From: Rhodobacterales bacterium
Lineage (GTDB): Bacteria > Pseudomonadota > Alphaproteobacteria > Rhodobacterales > Rhodobacteraceae
Direction: 5' to 3'
DNA: 64,000 bases
NCBI GenBank assembly: GCA_002746935.1
Contig: PDRW01000034.1
Coordinates: 27,831 to 91,830 of the forward strand
Shown: one piece after another, positions 35,001-45,513 of the stretch
Numbering within the stretch: position 1 is the first letter of the stretch
Layout of the letters: every line of letters starts with the position of its first letter
Made by a program: the position numbers and the translations under genes
Notes under the pieces: model-generated
The model's input: the letters and a program-made list of their open reading frames with translations, nothing else
Told to the model about the DNA's origin: nothing
Databases searched by the model: none

Positions 35001-35933
35001 TCAATATCCCGCGTCGCGGTCCACCAGATGCAGCAGTGGCTCCCCCGCCTCGCCGCGGCGGATGTTCTCCGCGATCACCTTCACCGCCGTCGCCACCCGG
35101 GTTTCGGAGGCGATATGCGGGGTGACGGTCACCTTCGGGTGGGTCCAGTAGGGGTCGGTTTCGGGCAGCGGTTCGACCCGGAAGGCGTCGAGCGTGGCAT
35201 GGGCAATATGCCCGGCATCGAGCGCCGCCAGCAGCGCCGCGTCGTCGATCAGCGCGCCGCGGCCGGGGTTCAGCACCACCGCGCCTTTAGGCATCCGCGC
35301 AAGCGCCCGCGCGTCGAGGAGGCTTTCGGTGGCCGGGGTGGCGGGCAGCAGCAGCACCAGAATATCGGCGCGGGCGAGGGCTGCATCGAGCCCCTCCGCG
35401 CCCGCGAAACAGGCCACGCCTTCCAGCGCCTTCTGCCGCCGCGACCAGCCGGCCACATCGAAGCCGAGCCCCGCCAGCGCCCTGGCACAAGCCGCGCCAA
35501 GCACGCCAAGGCCGAGGATCGTCACCCGGCGCTCGGCGGCGAGCGGCGGCGCCTCGGGTGCCCAATGCGGGCGCTTGCGACAGATATGGGCATCCATCCC
35601 GAGATGGTGGCGCAGCACGTGGCCGGTGACCCATTCGACCATGCCGCGGGTCAGCCCGTCGTCGACCATCCGGGCAAAGGGCATGGTGAGCGTCGGGTTG
35701 GAGATGATCGTCTCGACCCCGGCCCAGAGCCCGAGTGCCGCCCGCGCGCGGCTGTAGGCCGACAGATCCACCAGGCCTTCGACCGGCGCACAGACGATGT
35801 AATCCACCTCTCCCGGGGGGTGATCCTCGGCGAGATCCGCCGCGATCCCTGCCTCCTCCAGCGCCCGGGCGAGCGGGCCGCGGTAGGCTGCGAACCGCTC
35901 CGGCCCGGCGATGAATTGCACTTTTACGATCAT
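35001..35933 (-). CDS. ghrA: Glyoxylate/hydroxypyruvate reductase A (GhrA-like)
   Basis: NAD(P)H-dependent 2-hydroxyacid dehydrogenase reducing glyoxylate and hydroxypyruvate, 310 aa. The nucleotide-binding loop is LGLGVLGAACARAL. Catalytic residues are in NPGRGALID (Arg), DAFRVEPLP (Glu) and VTPHIAS (His). It overlaps rodA by 4 bases and is the last gene of the cell-shape operon, a placement without obvious functional link. Its product, D-glycerate, is the substrate of the glycerate 2-kinase encoded at 18.7-20 kb. Confidence 0.93.
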   Translation of the reverse strand: MIVKVQFIAGPERFAAYRGPLARALEEAGIAADLAEDHPPGEVDYIVCAPVEGLVDLSAYSRARAALGLWAGVETIISNPTLTMPFARMVDDGLTRGMVEWVTGHVLRHHLGMDAHICRKRPHWAPEAPPLAAERRVTILGLGVLGAACARALAGLGFDVAGWSRRQKALEGVACFAGAEGLDAALARADILVLLLPATPATESLLDARALARMPKGAVVLNPGRGALIDDAALLAALDAGHIAHATLDAFRVEPLPETDPYWTHPKVTVTPHIASETRVATAVKVIAENIRRGEAGEPLLHLVDRDAGY

Positions 35934-37075
35934 TTTGACCGTGCCCGGTGAATATGTGCCGATTGAACCAGTCCAAATCCAACCATCAGCACCAGCATCG
36001 CCGATCCACCATAGCTCACCAGCGGCAGTGGCACCCCAACCACCGGCGCAAGCCCCATGACCATCGACATGTTGACCGCGAAGAACAGGAAGAAGGTCGC
36101 CGCGATCCCCCAGGTGACCAGCGCCGCGTAGCGATCCTGGTTGCGCAGCGCCGAAGCCACCGCCACCACGATGATGCCCATATAAAGCGCCAGCAGCGAT
36201 GCCGCGCCGACAAAACCGAATTCCTCGGCCAGAGAAGTGAAGATGAAGTCGGTGTGTTTCTCCGGCACGAAGTTGAGCCGCGACTGGGTGCCTTGCAGGA
36301 AACCGCGTCCGGTCCAGCCGCCGGAGCCCAGCGCGATCTTCGACTGGGTGATGTGGTAGCCGTCGCCGAGCGGATCGCGGCCCGGGTCGAGAAAGGTGTC
36401 GATCCGGCTATACTGATAGTCGTTGAGAAGCTGCCAGGGCTGCCCCCGCGACACAAACACCGCCGCCACCGCGCCCACCCCGCCGGCGCCGACGGCCAGG
36501 AAGTAAAGCCAGTGCACCCCGGCGAGAAACATCACCACCGCGCCGCCCGCGACCAGAAGCAGCGCGGTGCCAAGGTCCGGCTGCATCAGGGTAAGACCGG
36601 CGGGAAGCAGGATCATCGCCAGTGGCAGGAGCACCCAGAAGGGCCGCGAGACCTTTGCCGTGTCAAGCCAGTCGTAATAGGCGGCGAGCGCCATGATCAG
36701 GGTGATCTTGGTGAGCTCCGAGGGTTGCAGCCGCAAGGGCCCGATCTGGATCCAGCGCTGCGCCCCCATCCGCGCGTCGCCGAAGACGGCCACCGCGACC
36801 AGCAGCGCAAGCGAGATCAGAAAGGCGAGCCCCGAGACATTGCGCCAGAACCAGACCGGCACGAAGCCGATGGCAAACATCAGCCCCAGCCCGAGGGCGA
36901 AACGCTGCATCTGCGGTTCGGCCCAGCGCGACAGATCCCCCCCCGCGACCGAATAGAGCATGCCGAAGCCGATCCCCGCCACCGCCGAGAGCAGCAGGAC
37001 CAGCGCCCAGTTGACATAAAGCACCTTCCGCAAGCCCGTCGGGGTCCACTTCAGGTTGTACTCCAGAAAGCTCAC
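35930..37075 (-). CDS. rodA: Rod shape-determining protein RodA (SEDS glycosyltransferase)
   Basis: SEDS-family peptidoglycan glycosyltransferase of the elongasome, with about ten membrane helices, 381 aa. Typical segments are MRFALGLGLMFAIGF-like TM regions, LQPSELTKI after TM4, PDLGTALLL, and the long extracellular loop with ITQSKIALGSGGWTGRGF and EKHTDFIFTSLAEEFGF. It acts with the transpeptidase MrdA encoded immediately upstream (4-base overlap). Confidence 0.97.
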   Translation of the reverse strand: MSFLEYNLKWTPTGLRKVLYVNWALVLLLSAVAGIGFGMLYSVAGGDLSRWAEPQMQRFALGLGLMFAIGFVPVWFWRNVSGLAFLISLALLVAVAVFGDARMGAQRWIQIGPLRLQPSELTKITLIMALAAYYDWLDTAKVSRPFWVLLPLAMILLPAGLTLMQPDLGTALLLVAGGAVVMFLAGVHWLYFLAVGAGGVGAVAAVFVSRGQPWQLLNDYQYSRIDTFLDPGRDPLGDGYHITQSKIALGSGGWTGRGFLQGTQSRLNFVPEKHTDFIFTSLAEEFGFVGAASLLALYMGIIVVAVASALRNQDRYAALVTWGIAATFFLFFAVNMSMVMGLAPVVGVPLPLVSYGGSAMLVLMVGFGLVQSAHIHRARSK

Positions 37076-39015
37076 ACCCGGCTCCTCCCCTGCGACGGCG
37101 CCTGCGGCGGGCGCAGGACGAGCGCGTCAAACCGGGCGCGGATGGTGTTGCGCTGCGACGGCGGATAGGCCTCGAGCGGCGGCACATCGTCGTAATAGGC
37201 GGCGAGCAGCAGATCGCGGGCGATCGGGGCGGCCACGGCCGAGCCGCCGCCGCCATGTTCCACCACCACCGCCACGGCGACTTCGGGGGCCTCTGCCGGC
37301 GCATAGCCTACAAACAGCGCGTGGTCGCGCCGTTCCCAGGGCAGATCCGCGTTGGAGGTCACCCCGGCCGCGCGTTCCTCCGCGGTGATGTTGCGCACCT
37401 GGCTGGTGCCGGTCTTGCCGGCGATGCGCAGCCCCTCCGCCACCACCCGCGAGGAGATCGCGGTGCCCCTCTGGTGATTGGTCACCTCGTACATCCCCTG
37501 GCGGACAGCGGCGAGGTGGCGCGGGTCGATCCCGAGACTTTCGCGCCCGCGCACCGGTTGCTCCACCCCGTCGACCGCGCGCACCAGCCGCGGCGCGATC
37601 GCGGTGCCGGCACCGATCCGCGCCGTCATCACCGCCAGTTGCAACGGCGAGGCGAGCACGAAACCCTGGCCGATGGTGGCGTTGAGCGTGTCGCCGATGA
37701 CCCAGTCGGCGCCGCGCACCTCGCGTTTCCAGGCCTTGGTCGGCACCCGGCCCGCCGCCACCGAAAGCAGCGGCAGATCATGCGCCACCCCGAGCCCGAG
37801 GCGGCGCGCCATCGCCGAGATCCGCTTGATCCCCACCAGCTGGCTGAGCTCGTAATAATAGACGTCGCAGCTCTCGCGCAGCGAACGCACCAGATCGACC
37901 TTGCCATGACCGCCGCGCCGCCAGCAGTGGAACCGCCGCCCCGACACTTCCACATGGCCATTGCACCGGAAGGTGTCGTCCACGGTGATCAGCCCCGCCT
38001 CCAGCGCCGCCAGCGCGGTCACCATCTTGAAGGTGGAGCCCGGCGGGTAGACACCCTGGGCCGCCTTGTCGGGCAGCGGGCGGTAGGGGTCGTCGAGCAG
38101 CGCCTGGTAATCGGCGCTGGAAATGCCGCGGACAAACTTGTTGGGGTCGAAGGCCGGGGCCGAGGCCATGGCCAGGAGATCGCCGTTCCGCGGGTTCAGC
38201 ACCACCGCGGCGGCGCTTTCGCCGGCAAGCCGGGCCTGGGCAAAATTCTGAAGCGCATGGTTGACCGTAAGCTGCACATCCGCTCCCGGAGTACCCTCCC
38301 CGCGGTCAAGCTCGCGCATCACCCGGCCGGCGGCATTGACCTCGATCCGGCTGGTGCCCGCCTTGCCCCGGAGCCGGTCTTCGAGCTGCGCCTCGACGCC
38401 GAACTTGCCGATCTCGAAGCGCGGGATCTGGAACAGCGGGTCGGGGTCGGCGATCCGGGAAAGGTCGTGGTCCGACACCGGGCCGACATAGCCGACGATA
38501 TGGGCGAAATCCGCGTCCAGCGGATAGTTGCGGCTGAGCCCCATCTCCGGATAGACGCCGGGAAGCGCAGGCGCGTTGACCGCCACCCCGGCCACATCCT
38601 TCCAGCTCACCCGGTCGGCCACGGTGACCGCCACGAAAGGGCTCACCTTGCGCATTTCGGCCAGCGCGGCGGCAATGTCCTCCGGGCTCATCGGCACGAT
38701 CTTTGCCAGCCGCGCCAGCACCGCTTCCGGGTCGCCCGCATCCTCGCGCACCATGACGATGCGGTAATTCTGCTCGTTGCCGGCGATCAGCACGCCCTTG
38801 CGGTCGTAGATCAGCCCGCGCGAGGGGGGGATCAGCCGGATGTTGATCCGGTTCTGGTCGGCAAGCATCCGGTAGGCGGCGGCCTGGTCGATCTGCAAGA
38901 ACCGCATCCGCCCCACCAGCACGCCCGAAAAGGCGAGCGCGGCAGTGCCGAGCAACAGACCCCGGCGGGTGAGCCTGCGGGCGGCGCGTTCGCTATCCTG
39001 CTGCGATCGTCTCAT
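37072..39015 (-). CDS. mrdA: Penicillin-binding protein 2 (peptidoglycan transpeptidase MrdA)
   Basis: Class B PBP that cross-links peptidoglycan during elongation, 647 aa. One N-terminal membrane helix (about 20-38), a dimerisation/pedestal domain (NRINIRLIPPSRGLIYDRKG), and the transpeptidase domain. The active serine is in PPGSTFKM (SxxK), the second motif is SCD in RESCDVYYYEL, and the third is KTGT in AGKTGTSQV. The ATG at 39015 lies 7 bases after the mreD stop. The longer frame overlapping mreD is unlikely. Together with RodA it forms the elongasome synthase. Confidence 0.96.
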   Translation of the reverse strand: MRRSQQDSERAARRLTRRGLLLGTAALAFSGVLVGRMRFLQIDQAAAYRMLADQNRINIRLIPPSRGLIYDRKGVLIAGNEQNYRIVMVREDAGDPEAVLARLAKIVPMSPEDIAAALAEMRKVSPFVAVTVADRVSWKDVAGVAVNAPALPGVYPEMGLSRNYPLDADFAHIVGYVGPVSDHDLSRIADPDPLFQIPRFEIGKFGVEAQLEDRLRGKAGTSRIEVNAAGRVMRELDRGEGTPGADVQLTVNHALQNFAQARLAGESAAAVVLNPRNGDLLAMASAPAFDPNKFVRGISSADYQALLDDPYRPLPDKAAQGVYPPGSTFKMVTALAALEAGLITVDDTFRCNGHVEVSGRRFHCWRRGGHGKVDLVRSLRESCDVYYYELSQLVGIKRISAMARRLGLGVAHDLPLLSVAAGRVPTKAWKREVRGADWVIGDTLNATIGQGFVLASPLQLAVMTARIGAGTAIAPRLVRAVDGVEQPVRGRESLGIDPRHLAAVRQGMYEVTNHQRGTAISSRVVAEGLRIAGKTGTSQVRNITAEERAAGVTSNADLPWERRDHALFVGYAPAEAPEVAVAVVVEHGGGGSAVAAPIARDLLLAAYYDDVPPLEAYPPSQRNTIRARFDALVLRPPQAPSQGRSRV

Positions 39016-39022
39016 ACCAGCC

Positions 39023-39562
39023 TCATACCAGCCGCACCTCGCTTGCATGTTTGCCAGGCGCAATCCGGTGCACCCGGAACCCCCAGACCGACAGCGCCGC
39101 CACCGCCGGGTAAGCCGCCACGTTGATCACGAAACCGATGGCCGAAAGCGCAAAGGGCGGCTGGCCGACGAAGAATACCGCAAGCAGCAACCGTTCGGCC
39201 ACCAGCATCAGCCCGAGAACCACCGCGACCGTGAACCACTCGGCCAGAAAGCTGCGTTCACCAAGTCCGGCGGCGCGGGCGCGCAGCGCTTCGAGCCCAA
39301 GCACCGCGAGGCCGGAGGCCACCCCCGGCGGGCGCAGATACAGCAGTTCGCTCACCAGAAGCAAGGCGGCAAACAGCAGCACCGGCACGAAATCGGGGCG
39401 GTGTACCACCCAGGCAAAGCCCGCCAGCACCACCAGATCGGGCGGCGGCCAGCCGCCGGCGCTGCCGCCGGTGGGCAGGATCCGCAGAAACACCACGGCG
39501 CTCGCGAAAACGCCGAACAGGGCGGCATAGGCCCAGCGGTGAAGGGTGACCGGCGAGATCAT
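39023..39562 (-). CDS. mreD: Rod shape-determining protein MreD
   Basis: Inner-membrane protein of the elongasome, 179 aa, with about five hydrophobic helices. Sequence conservation of MreD is low; the assignment rests on length, topology and its place between mreC and mrdA. It overlaps mreC by 4 bases. Confidence 0.9.
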   Translation of the reverse strand: MISPVTLHRWAYAALFGVFASAVVFLRILPTGGSAGGWPPPDLVVLAGFAWVVHRPDFVPVLLFAALLLVSELLYLRPPGVASGLAVLGLEALRARAAGLGERSFLAEWFTVAVVLGLMLVAERLLLAVFFVGQPPFALSAIGFVINVAAYPAVAALSVWGFRVHRIAPGKHASEVRLV

Positions 39563-40623
39563 TCGTCGTCTCCCGTGTCGCCGGGCCCGCTGGTGGTTTC
39601 GTCTGTGGTTTGGCCTGTGGTTTGGCCTGTGGTTTCGTCTGTGGTTTGGCCTGTGGTTTCGTCTGCGGTTTGGCCTGTGGTTTGGTCTGTGGTTTGGTCT
39701 GCGGCCCCGGCCGCTCCCCCCGGCCTCACCGCCGCACGCCCGTCAGCCACCGGCGCCAGCGCCGGGTGCATCACGATCAGCCCGCCCGCCTCGGTCACCG
39801 CCTCGCCCGGATGCGAGCGCAGCACCCGCAGAAACTCGAGCCGCCCGTAATCGGCGGCAAGCTGCACCCGCAGCCGTCCGTCGGCCCCGGCCACCACCGC
39901 GCCCACCAGAAGCCCCGCCGGAAACACCCCGCCGTCGCCCGAGGAAACCACCCTGTCGCCCGGGCGCACCGCCTCGCGGTCGTCGAGAAACTCGAGCGGC
40001 GGGCGGGCGGTGTTGTCGCCCGACAGCAGCGCCTTCTGCCCCGAGGGCTGGACCGTGACCGGAATCCGGCTCGACGAATCGGTCAGCAGGATCACCCGCG
40101 CGGTCTGCTGGCCGACGCCGGAAATCCGCCCCACCAGCCCGAGACCGTCCATCGCCGCCCAGCCGTCGACCAGCCCGTCGCGGGCGCCGACATTGAGCAG
40201 CACCGACTGGCGGAACGGCGAGCCGCTGTCGGTCAGCACCCGGCCGGTAACATAGGAGAGCCGGGCATCGAGCCGGACGTTGTTGAGATCGAGCAGCCGG
40301 GCGTTTTCCTCTTCAAGCTGGACGGCAGCTTCCTTCCACGCCTTCATCCGCTGCAATTCGCGGCGGAGCTCCTGGTTCTGCTCGGCAAGCCGGGCATAGC
40401 TCTGGAAGCCCTCCACCAGCTCCACCGCCCGGGTCACCGGCACCAGCGCCCATTCCATGTTGGGCACCACCGCGTCGACCACCTGGGCGCGGAACCGTTC
40501 TACCCGGGGGCTGTCGATCCGCCACAACAGAAACAGGGCAAACAGCGCAAACACCAGCAAACCCACCAGGATCCGCCTGACGGGGGTCACGAAGTCTTCC
40601 GATTGCCGCCGGGTCTTCGCCAT
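39559..40623 (-). CDS. mreC: Rod shape-determining protein MreC
   Basis: Periplasmic scaffold protein that activates MrdA-RodA, 354 aa. It has an N-terminal membrane helix (ILVGLLVFALFALFLLW), a coiled coil (about 75-110, QNQELRRELQRMKAWKEAA), and the two beta domains (VTGRVLTDSGSPFRQSVLL and GQQTARVILLTDSSSRIPV). After the conserved domain a C-terminal tail of about 50 residues follows, made of Thr-Thr-Asp/Gly-Gln units from a 12-bp tandem repeat. Such a tail is not part of the usual MreC. Confidence 0.95.
   Translation of the reverse strand: MAKTRRQSEDFVTPVRRILVGLLVFALFALFLLWRIDSPRVERFRAQVVDAVVPNMEWALVPVTRAVELVEGFQSYARLAEQNQELRRELQRMKAWKEAAVQLEEENARLLDLNNVRLDARLSYVTGRVLTDSGSPFRQSVLLNVGARDGLVDGWAAMDGLGLVGRISGVGQQTARVILLTDSSSRIPVTVQPSGQKALLSGDNTARPPLEFLDDREAVRPGDRVVSSGDGGVFPAGLLVGAVVAGADGRLRVQLAADYGRLEFLRVLRSHPGEAVTEAGGLIVMHPALAPVADGRAAVRPGGAAGAADQTTDQTTGQTADETTGQTTDETTGQTTGQTTDETTSGPGDTGDDE
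39593..39700 (-). repeat. 12-bp tandem repeat in the mreC 3' end (nine units)
   Basis: Nine 12-base units, variants of GTGGTTTGGCCT and GTGGTTTCGTCT on the plus strand, encode repeated tetrapeptides such as TTGQ and TTDE in the MreC tail. The period is in frame, so expansion or contraction changes tail length without a frameshift. Confidence 0.9.
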
Positions 40624-40663
40624 CGGCCCTCCCGCGCGTCCGCGAGCCGGTCACGGCCCGCGC

Positions 40664-41875
<1,212 letters not shown>

Positions 41876-41914
41876 TCATCGCTCCGGGGGGGCCGCCGCC
41901 AGAGCCGCCGGGCC

Positions 41915-43825
41915 TCAACCGCCCGCCAGCCGCTCCGCCGCCCGGCGGGTGCCGGCGCCGACAACGCCGTCAATCGCGCCTTCATAGACCCCGCGCAGCG
42001 CCAGCGCCTCCTGGAAGGCGCGCGCGGTATCGTAGTTCCAGTCGAAAGGCGCGCCGCGGCGCAGATCCTGAAACGCGACCTCGCCGCTTTCCATCGCCGC
42101 GATATAGGCCGCCGCCGCCTGTTCGGGCGATTGTACCACGCCGCGGCCGGTCTCGAAGAGCACGCCCATTGCCGCGATCGCCGCCGGGTGGCCGGTATCG
42201 GCCACCATCTGGGTGAGCCGCGCCTGTTCGCCGGGGTTTTCGGGCAGGCCGGAGGCCGGATCGCCGTAGAGCCCCGCAAGCTCCAGCGCGGCTTCGACAT
42301 TGCCCGCCTCCGCCGCGCGGGTAAACCACTCGGCGGCGCGGACCGGGTCGGGGATGCCGAGGGCCGGATCTGCCCGCCCGGGAATGCCGTCACCGTTCAG
42401 ATAGGTCTGGGCCAGCCGGTACTGCGCGAAGTGATAGCCCGCCTCGGCTGCCTCTTTAAGCAGGTCGACCATCCGGGTGGAATCCTGGCCCACGCCAGAG
42501 CCCGCACGATAGAGCATCGCCAGCGAGGTCATCGCCGCCGGATCGCCGAGCGCGGCGCCCTTGTCGAGCAATTCCACGGCTTTCGCGATGTCGCGGGTCA
42601 CCGGCTGGGCGCCGAACAGGTAGAAATCGGCCAGCCGCGTGTCAGCCGGCCCCACCCCGCCCCCGGCGGCCTGTTCGAAGAGCGCAAAGGCGGCGGCATA
42701 GTCGCGTTTCGCCATGGCGATCTCGCCGGCGAAAAACAGCACCTCCGGGGCGGGACGCATCCCTTCCGCCGCGGCCTGGCAGGCTTCGGACACCCCGGCG
42801 AGCCGCTCCAGCCTGGCACTCTGCGCGGTCTTCGACACCGGCACGCCGGCATCCGGCGCGCCCAGCGCATCCAGACAGACGATCTGGTTGGGATCGGTCA
42901 TCGTCTTTTCTTCGAAATCCGCCTGGGGGTCGTCGGCCAGCGCCGCCAGCACCGCCGTTTCCTCGCGCGACATCCGCTCCTCGCCGATGCCGGCAAAGGC
43001 GAGGTCCGGTGCGTGCAGAGGCGTGCCCGGCATCAGATCGGCCACCGCCACCGACAGCCCGACGATCCGGGCGACTGTCCGGATTTCGGCCTCGCGCGGC
43101 TCCTCGTGAAGCCCCGGGGCCAGCGGCACCACAAGCTCGAACGCCGCCACATCGCCCGCCACCGATTCGAGAACCGGGGCGAGGCTCAGCGCCGCCCGCG
43201 TCATCGCCTCGCCCAGTTCCGCATGAGACGGCGAAGCCAGCCCGCGCCCGGTGTCTTCGCGGCTGATACGGACGAATTCCTCGCCCGGCCCGTCCGCATC
43301 CGGCAACACCCTGCCACCAAGCTCGGCGCTCGCCACCACCGCATCCGGGTCGGGCACAGCCTGGAGCGGCACCTGGGCCGGGTCCGCCCCCGCCACCTCG
43401 ACAGCAGGCACCGGCTCGGGGGCTTCCGCCTCCGGTTCCGGCGCGATCGCTGGCGTTTCGACGGCGCCGTCGGCGGTATCGCGCGCCAGACCCGCGCCGG
43501 GCGCGCTGGCCGCGCCGGTCGCGTCTTCCGCAACGTCCGGCAGGCCGGCTTCGGGCTGCACCGCGCCACCGGCGCCGGGCGTCTCGGCCACCTCCGGCTC
43601 GGGCATGGCAACGATCCCCGGCTCCGCGGTCTTGGGATCGGTTCCGGCCATGGACGACGCCGCCAGCGGCGCCGCCGGTTCGGGCAGGCTCACCGAGCCT
43701 TTCTCGGGGGCGGATCCAAGCCCCGTTCCGCCCGCCGTTCCGCCAAGACCGGCCCCGCCCTGGGCCACCATAATCGTCGGCCATGCAACCGCCGCCGCCG
43801 CGATCACGAACTGGAAGATTCTCAC
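41915..43825 (-). CDS. Exported Sel1-repeat protein with C-terminal peptidoglycan-binding-like domain
   Basis: 636 aa. A signal peptide (MRIFQFVIAAAAVAW) is followed by about 130 residues rich in Ala/Pro/Glu (disordered spacer). A middle domain comes next, then several Sel1/TPR-like repeats from about residue 370 (e.g. AKAVELLDKGAALGDPAAMTS and AAEWFTRAAEAGNVEAALE). The last 40 residues (FQEALALRGVYEGAIDGVVG) resemble a peptidoglycan-binding helix bundle. Likely a periplasmic or wall-associated adaptor. It lies next to the cell-shape operon, which may be relevant. Confidence 0.82.
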   Translation of the reverse strand: MRIFQFVIAAAAVAWPTIMVAQGGAGLGGTAGGTGLGSAPEKGSVSLPEPAAPLAASSMAGTDPKTAEPGIVAMPEPEVAETPGAGGAVQPEAGLPDVAEDATGAASAPGAGLARDTADGAVETPAIAPEPEAEAPEPVPAVEVAGADPAQVPLQAVPDPDAVVASAELGGRVLPDADGPGEEFVRISREDTGRGLASPSHAELGEAMTRAALSLAPVLESVAGDVAAFELVVPLAPGLHEEPREAEIRTVARIVGLSVAVADLMPGTPLHAPDLAFAGIGEERMSREETAVLAALADDPQADFEEKTMTDPNQIVCLDALGAPDAGVPVSKTAQSARLERLAGVSEACQAAAEGMRPAPEVLFFAGEIAMAKRDYAAAFALFEQAAGGGVGPADTRLADFYLFGAQPVTRDIAKAVELLDKGAALGDPAAMTSLAMLYRAGSGVGQDSTRMVDLLKEAAEAGYHFAQYRLAQTYLNGDGIPGRADPALGIPDPVRAAEWFTRAAEAGNVEAALELAGLYGDPASGLPENPGEQARLTQMVADTGHPAAIAAMGVLFETGRGVVQSPEQAAAAYIAAMESGEVAFQDLRRGAPFDWNYDTARAFQEALALRGVYEGAIDGVVGAGTRRAAERLAGG

Positions 43826-44002
43826 CGGGGATACCCCATTTTGGAAAGCGCTGCGTCATGGGTATCGCGGCAGACCCGCTATGTCCATGAAAAGAGGGCT
43901 TTGGGCGGTCTTTCGCCGTTGCCCCGGGAAAACCCCGCCGCTACGCTTCGGCAATTGCAAATGCAGCAGATCTGGGGCCGGAAAGGTCCGAAAGGGGCAG
44001 GT

Positions 44003-45307
44003 TTGACGTCTGAAGCTCACAGCGATCCACCCGCCGTGCCAGACCTCCGGGTCTCGCTCGAGGGCGATCTCACGGGCGGCACGCTCGCGCTCGAAGCCTT
44101 CTGGCACGGGCTGCGCGACGACTGGCGCATGATCGCCCTCGCGCCCGCGGCGCTGGCCGGCACCCCCGGCACGGCGGCCAGGATCCTCGCGCGTGCCCGC
44201 CCGCCCGCCGCCGAGGCGCTTCCCCTCGCCAGCCATGTCATCGCGCGGATGCAGGCCGCCCGCGCCGAAGGCCGGCGGGTGGTGCTGACCGCCACCGGCC
44301 CGCGGGAATTCGCCGAAGCCGTCGCCGCCCGGCTGGACTGCGTCGACGCGGTGGAGATCGTCGGCACGGCGCAACCGGCCATGCCGCCAACATCGCCGCC
44401 ACCCGCCGGCCCCGGCGCCGGCGCCGCGCGCCTCGCCACGGTCCTGCGCGCCATGCGGCCGCACCAATGGGTCAAGAACCTCCTCGTCTTCCTGCCGATG
44501 ATCGCCAGCCACGGCATCGGGCCCGCCAATGCCGGCCGGACCCTTCTGGCCTTTGTCTCCTTCTGCCTCGTGGCCTCCGCGGTCTATGTGCTCAACGACC
44601 TGCTCGATCTGCGCGCCGACCGTCGCCACCCGACCAAGCGGCACCGTCCCTTCGCCTCCGGTGCCCTGCCGCTTTCGGCCGCGAGATGGCTGCTGCCGGG
44701 ATTGCTCGGCGCGGGGCTGGCGCTGGCCGCTCTCGGCGGACCCGCCCTTCTCGGGGTGATGCTGGTCTATGCGGCGGCCACCAGCGCCTATTCGCTGAAG
44801 ATCAAGGGGACGCTCGGGGCCGATGTCATCTTTCTCGCGCTGCTCTATACGTTGCGCATCGTCGCCGGTGCCGCGGTGACCGGCATCCCGCTGTCGATGT
44901 GGCTGCTGAGCTTTTCGGTATTCCTCTTTCTGTCACTGGCGGCGGTGAAGCGGCTGTCGGAACTGGTCTGTCTCGAGAACGACGGCGGAAACGGACGCGC
45001 CTCGGGGCGGGCCTACCGGGTCGAAGACCGCCCGGTGATGGCGATGATCGCCACCAGCGCGGGCTTTCTTTCGGTGCTGGTGCTGGCGCTCTATATCGAC
45101 AGCCCCGAAGTCACCGCACTCTATGCCAACCCGCAGATCCTGTGGGGGCTCGGCATCGGGCTGCTCTACTGGATCAGCCGGACGGTCCTGTTCGCCCATC
45201 GCGGCGCGATGGATCAGGATCCGGTGGTGTTCGCCCTGACCGACCGGATCAGCCGCTACACGGCGCTGGCCTTCGGGCTCATCTTCATCGCGGCGATTCT
45301 CGGGTAG
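44003..45307 (+). CDS. UbiA-family prenyltransferase with degenerate HAD-like N-terminal domain
   Basis: 434 aa. The C-terminal 300 residues form an eight- to nine-helix UbiA domain with NDLLDLRADRRHPTKRHRP (first Asp-rich motif) and SLKIKGTLGADVIF. Relatives carry an N-terminal HAD phosphatase domain whose nucleophile motif is DxDGT. Here the corresponding sequence reads VSLEGDLTGG, without the nucleophile, and the domain is only about 110 residues. TTG at 44003 (AAGGGG 6 bases before) is preferred; an ATG at 43961 lacks an SD. Such proteins are often linked to decaprenyl-phosphate ribose/arabinose or polysaccharide lipids. The substrate is not resolved. Confidence 0.83.
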   Translation: MTSEAHSDPPAVPDLRVSLEGDLTGGTLALEAFWHGLRDDWRMIALAPAALAGTPGTAARILARARPPAAEALPLASHVIARMQAARAEGRRVVLTATGPREFAEAVAARLDCVDAVEIVGTAQPAMPPTSPPPAGPGAGAARLATVLRAMRPHQWVKNLLVFLPMIASHGIGPANAGRTLLAFVSFCLVASAVYVLNDLLDLRADRRHPTKRHRPFASGALPLSAARWLLPGLLGAGLALAALGGPALLGVMLVYAAATSAYSLKIKGTLGADVIFLALLYTLRIVAGAAVTGIPLSMWLLSFSVFLFLSLAAVKRLSELVCLENDGGNGRASGRAYRVEDRPVMAMIATSAGFLSVLVLALYIDSPEVTALYANPQILWGLGIGLLYWISRTVLFAHRGAMDQDPVVFALTDRISRYTALAFGLIFIAAILG

Positions 45308-45513
45308 CGGGCGATTCTCTGCCGCCCCGGGCCTGAACCACAGGCCCGCAACCGCCTTGCAGCGGAAAACTGCGGCCTCACGCCGCAGTTGGCGGAGGTT
45401 TCCCGGTGCCGCCGGGAGGATTCCAGCGGAATCTTGCGCAACGCGGCGCAACAGCGGCAAATGGGCGGGTCGGATTATTGTCATCTTAATATTGAATCGC
45501 TACGCCCCCGCGC

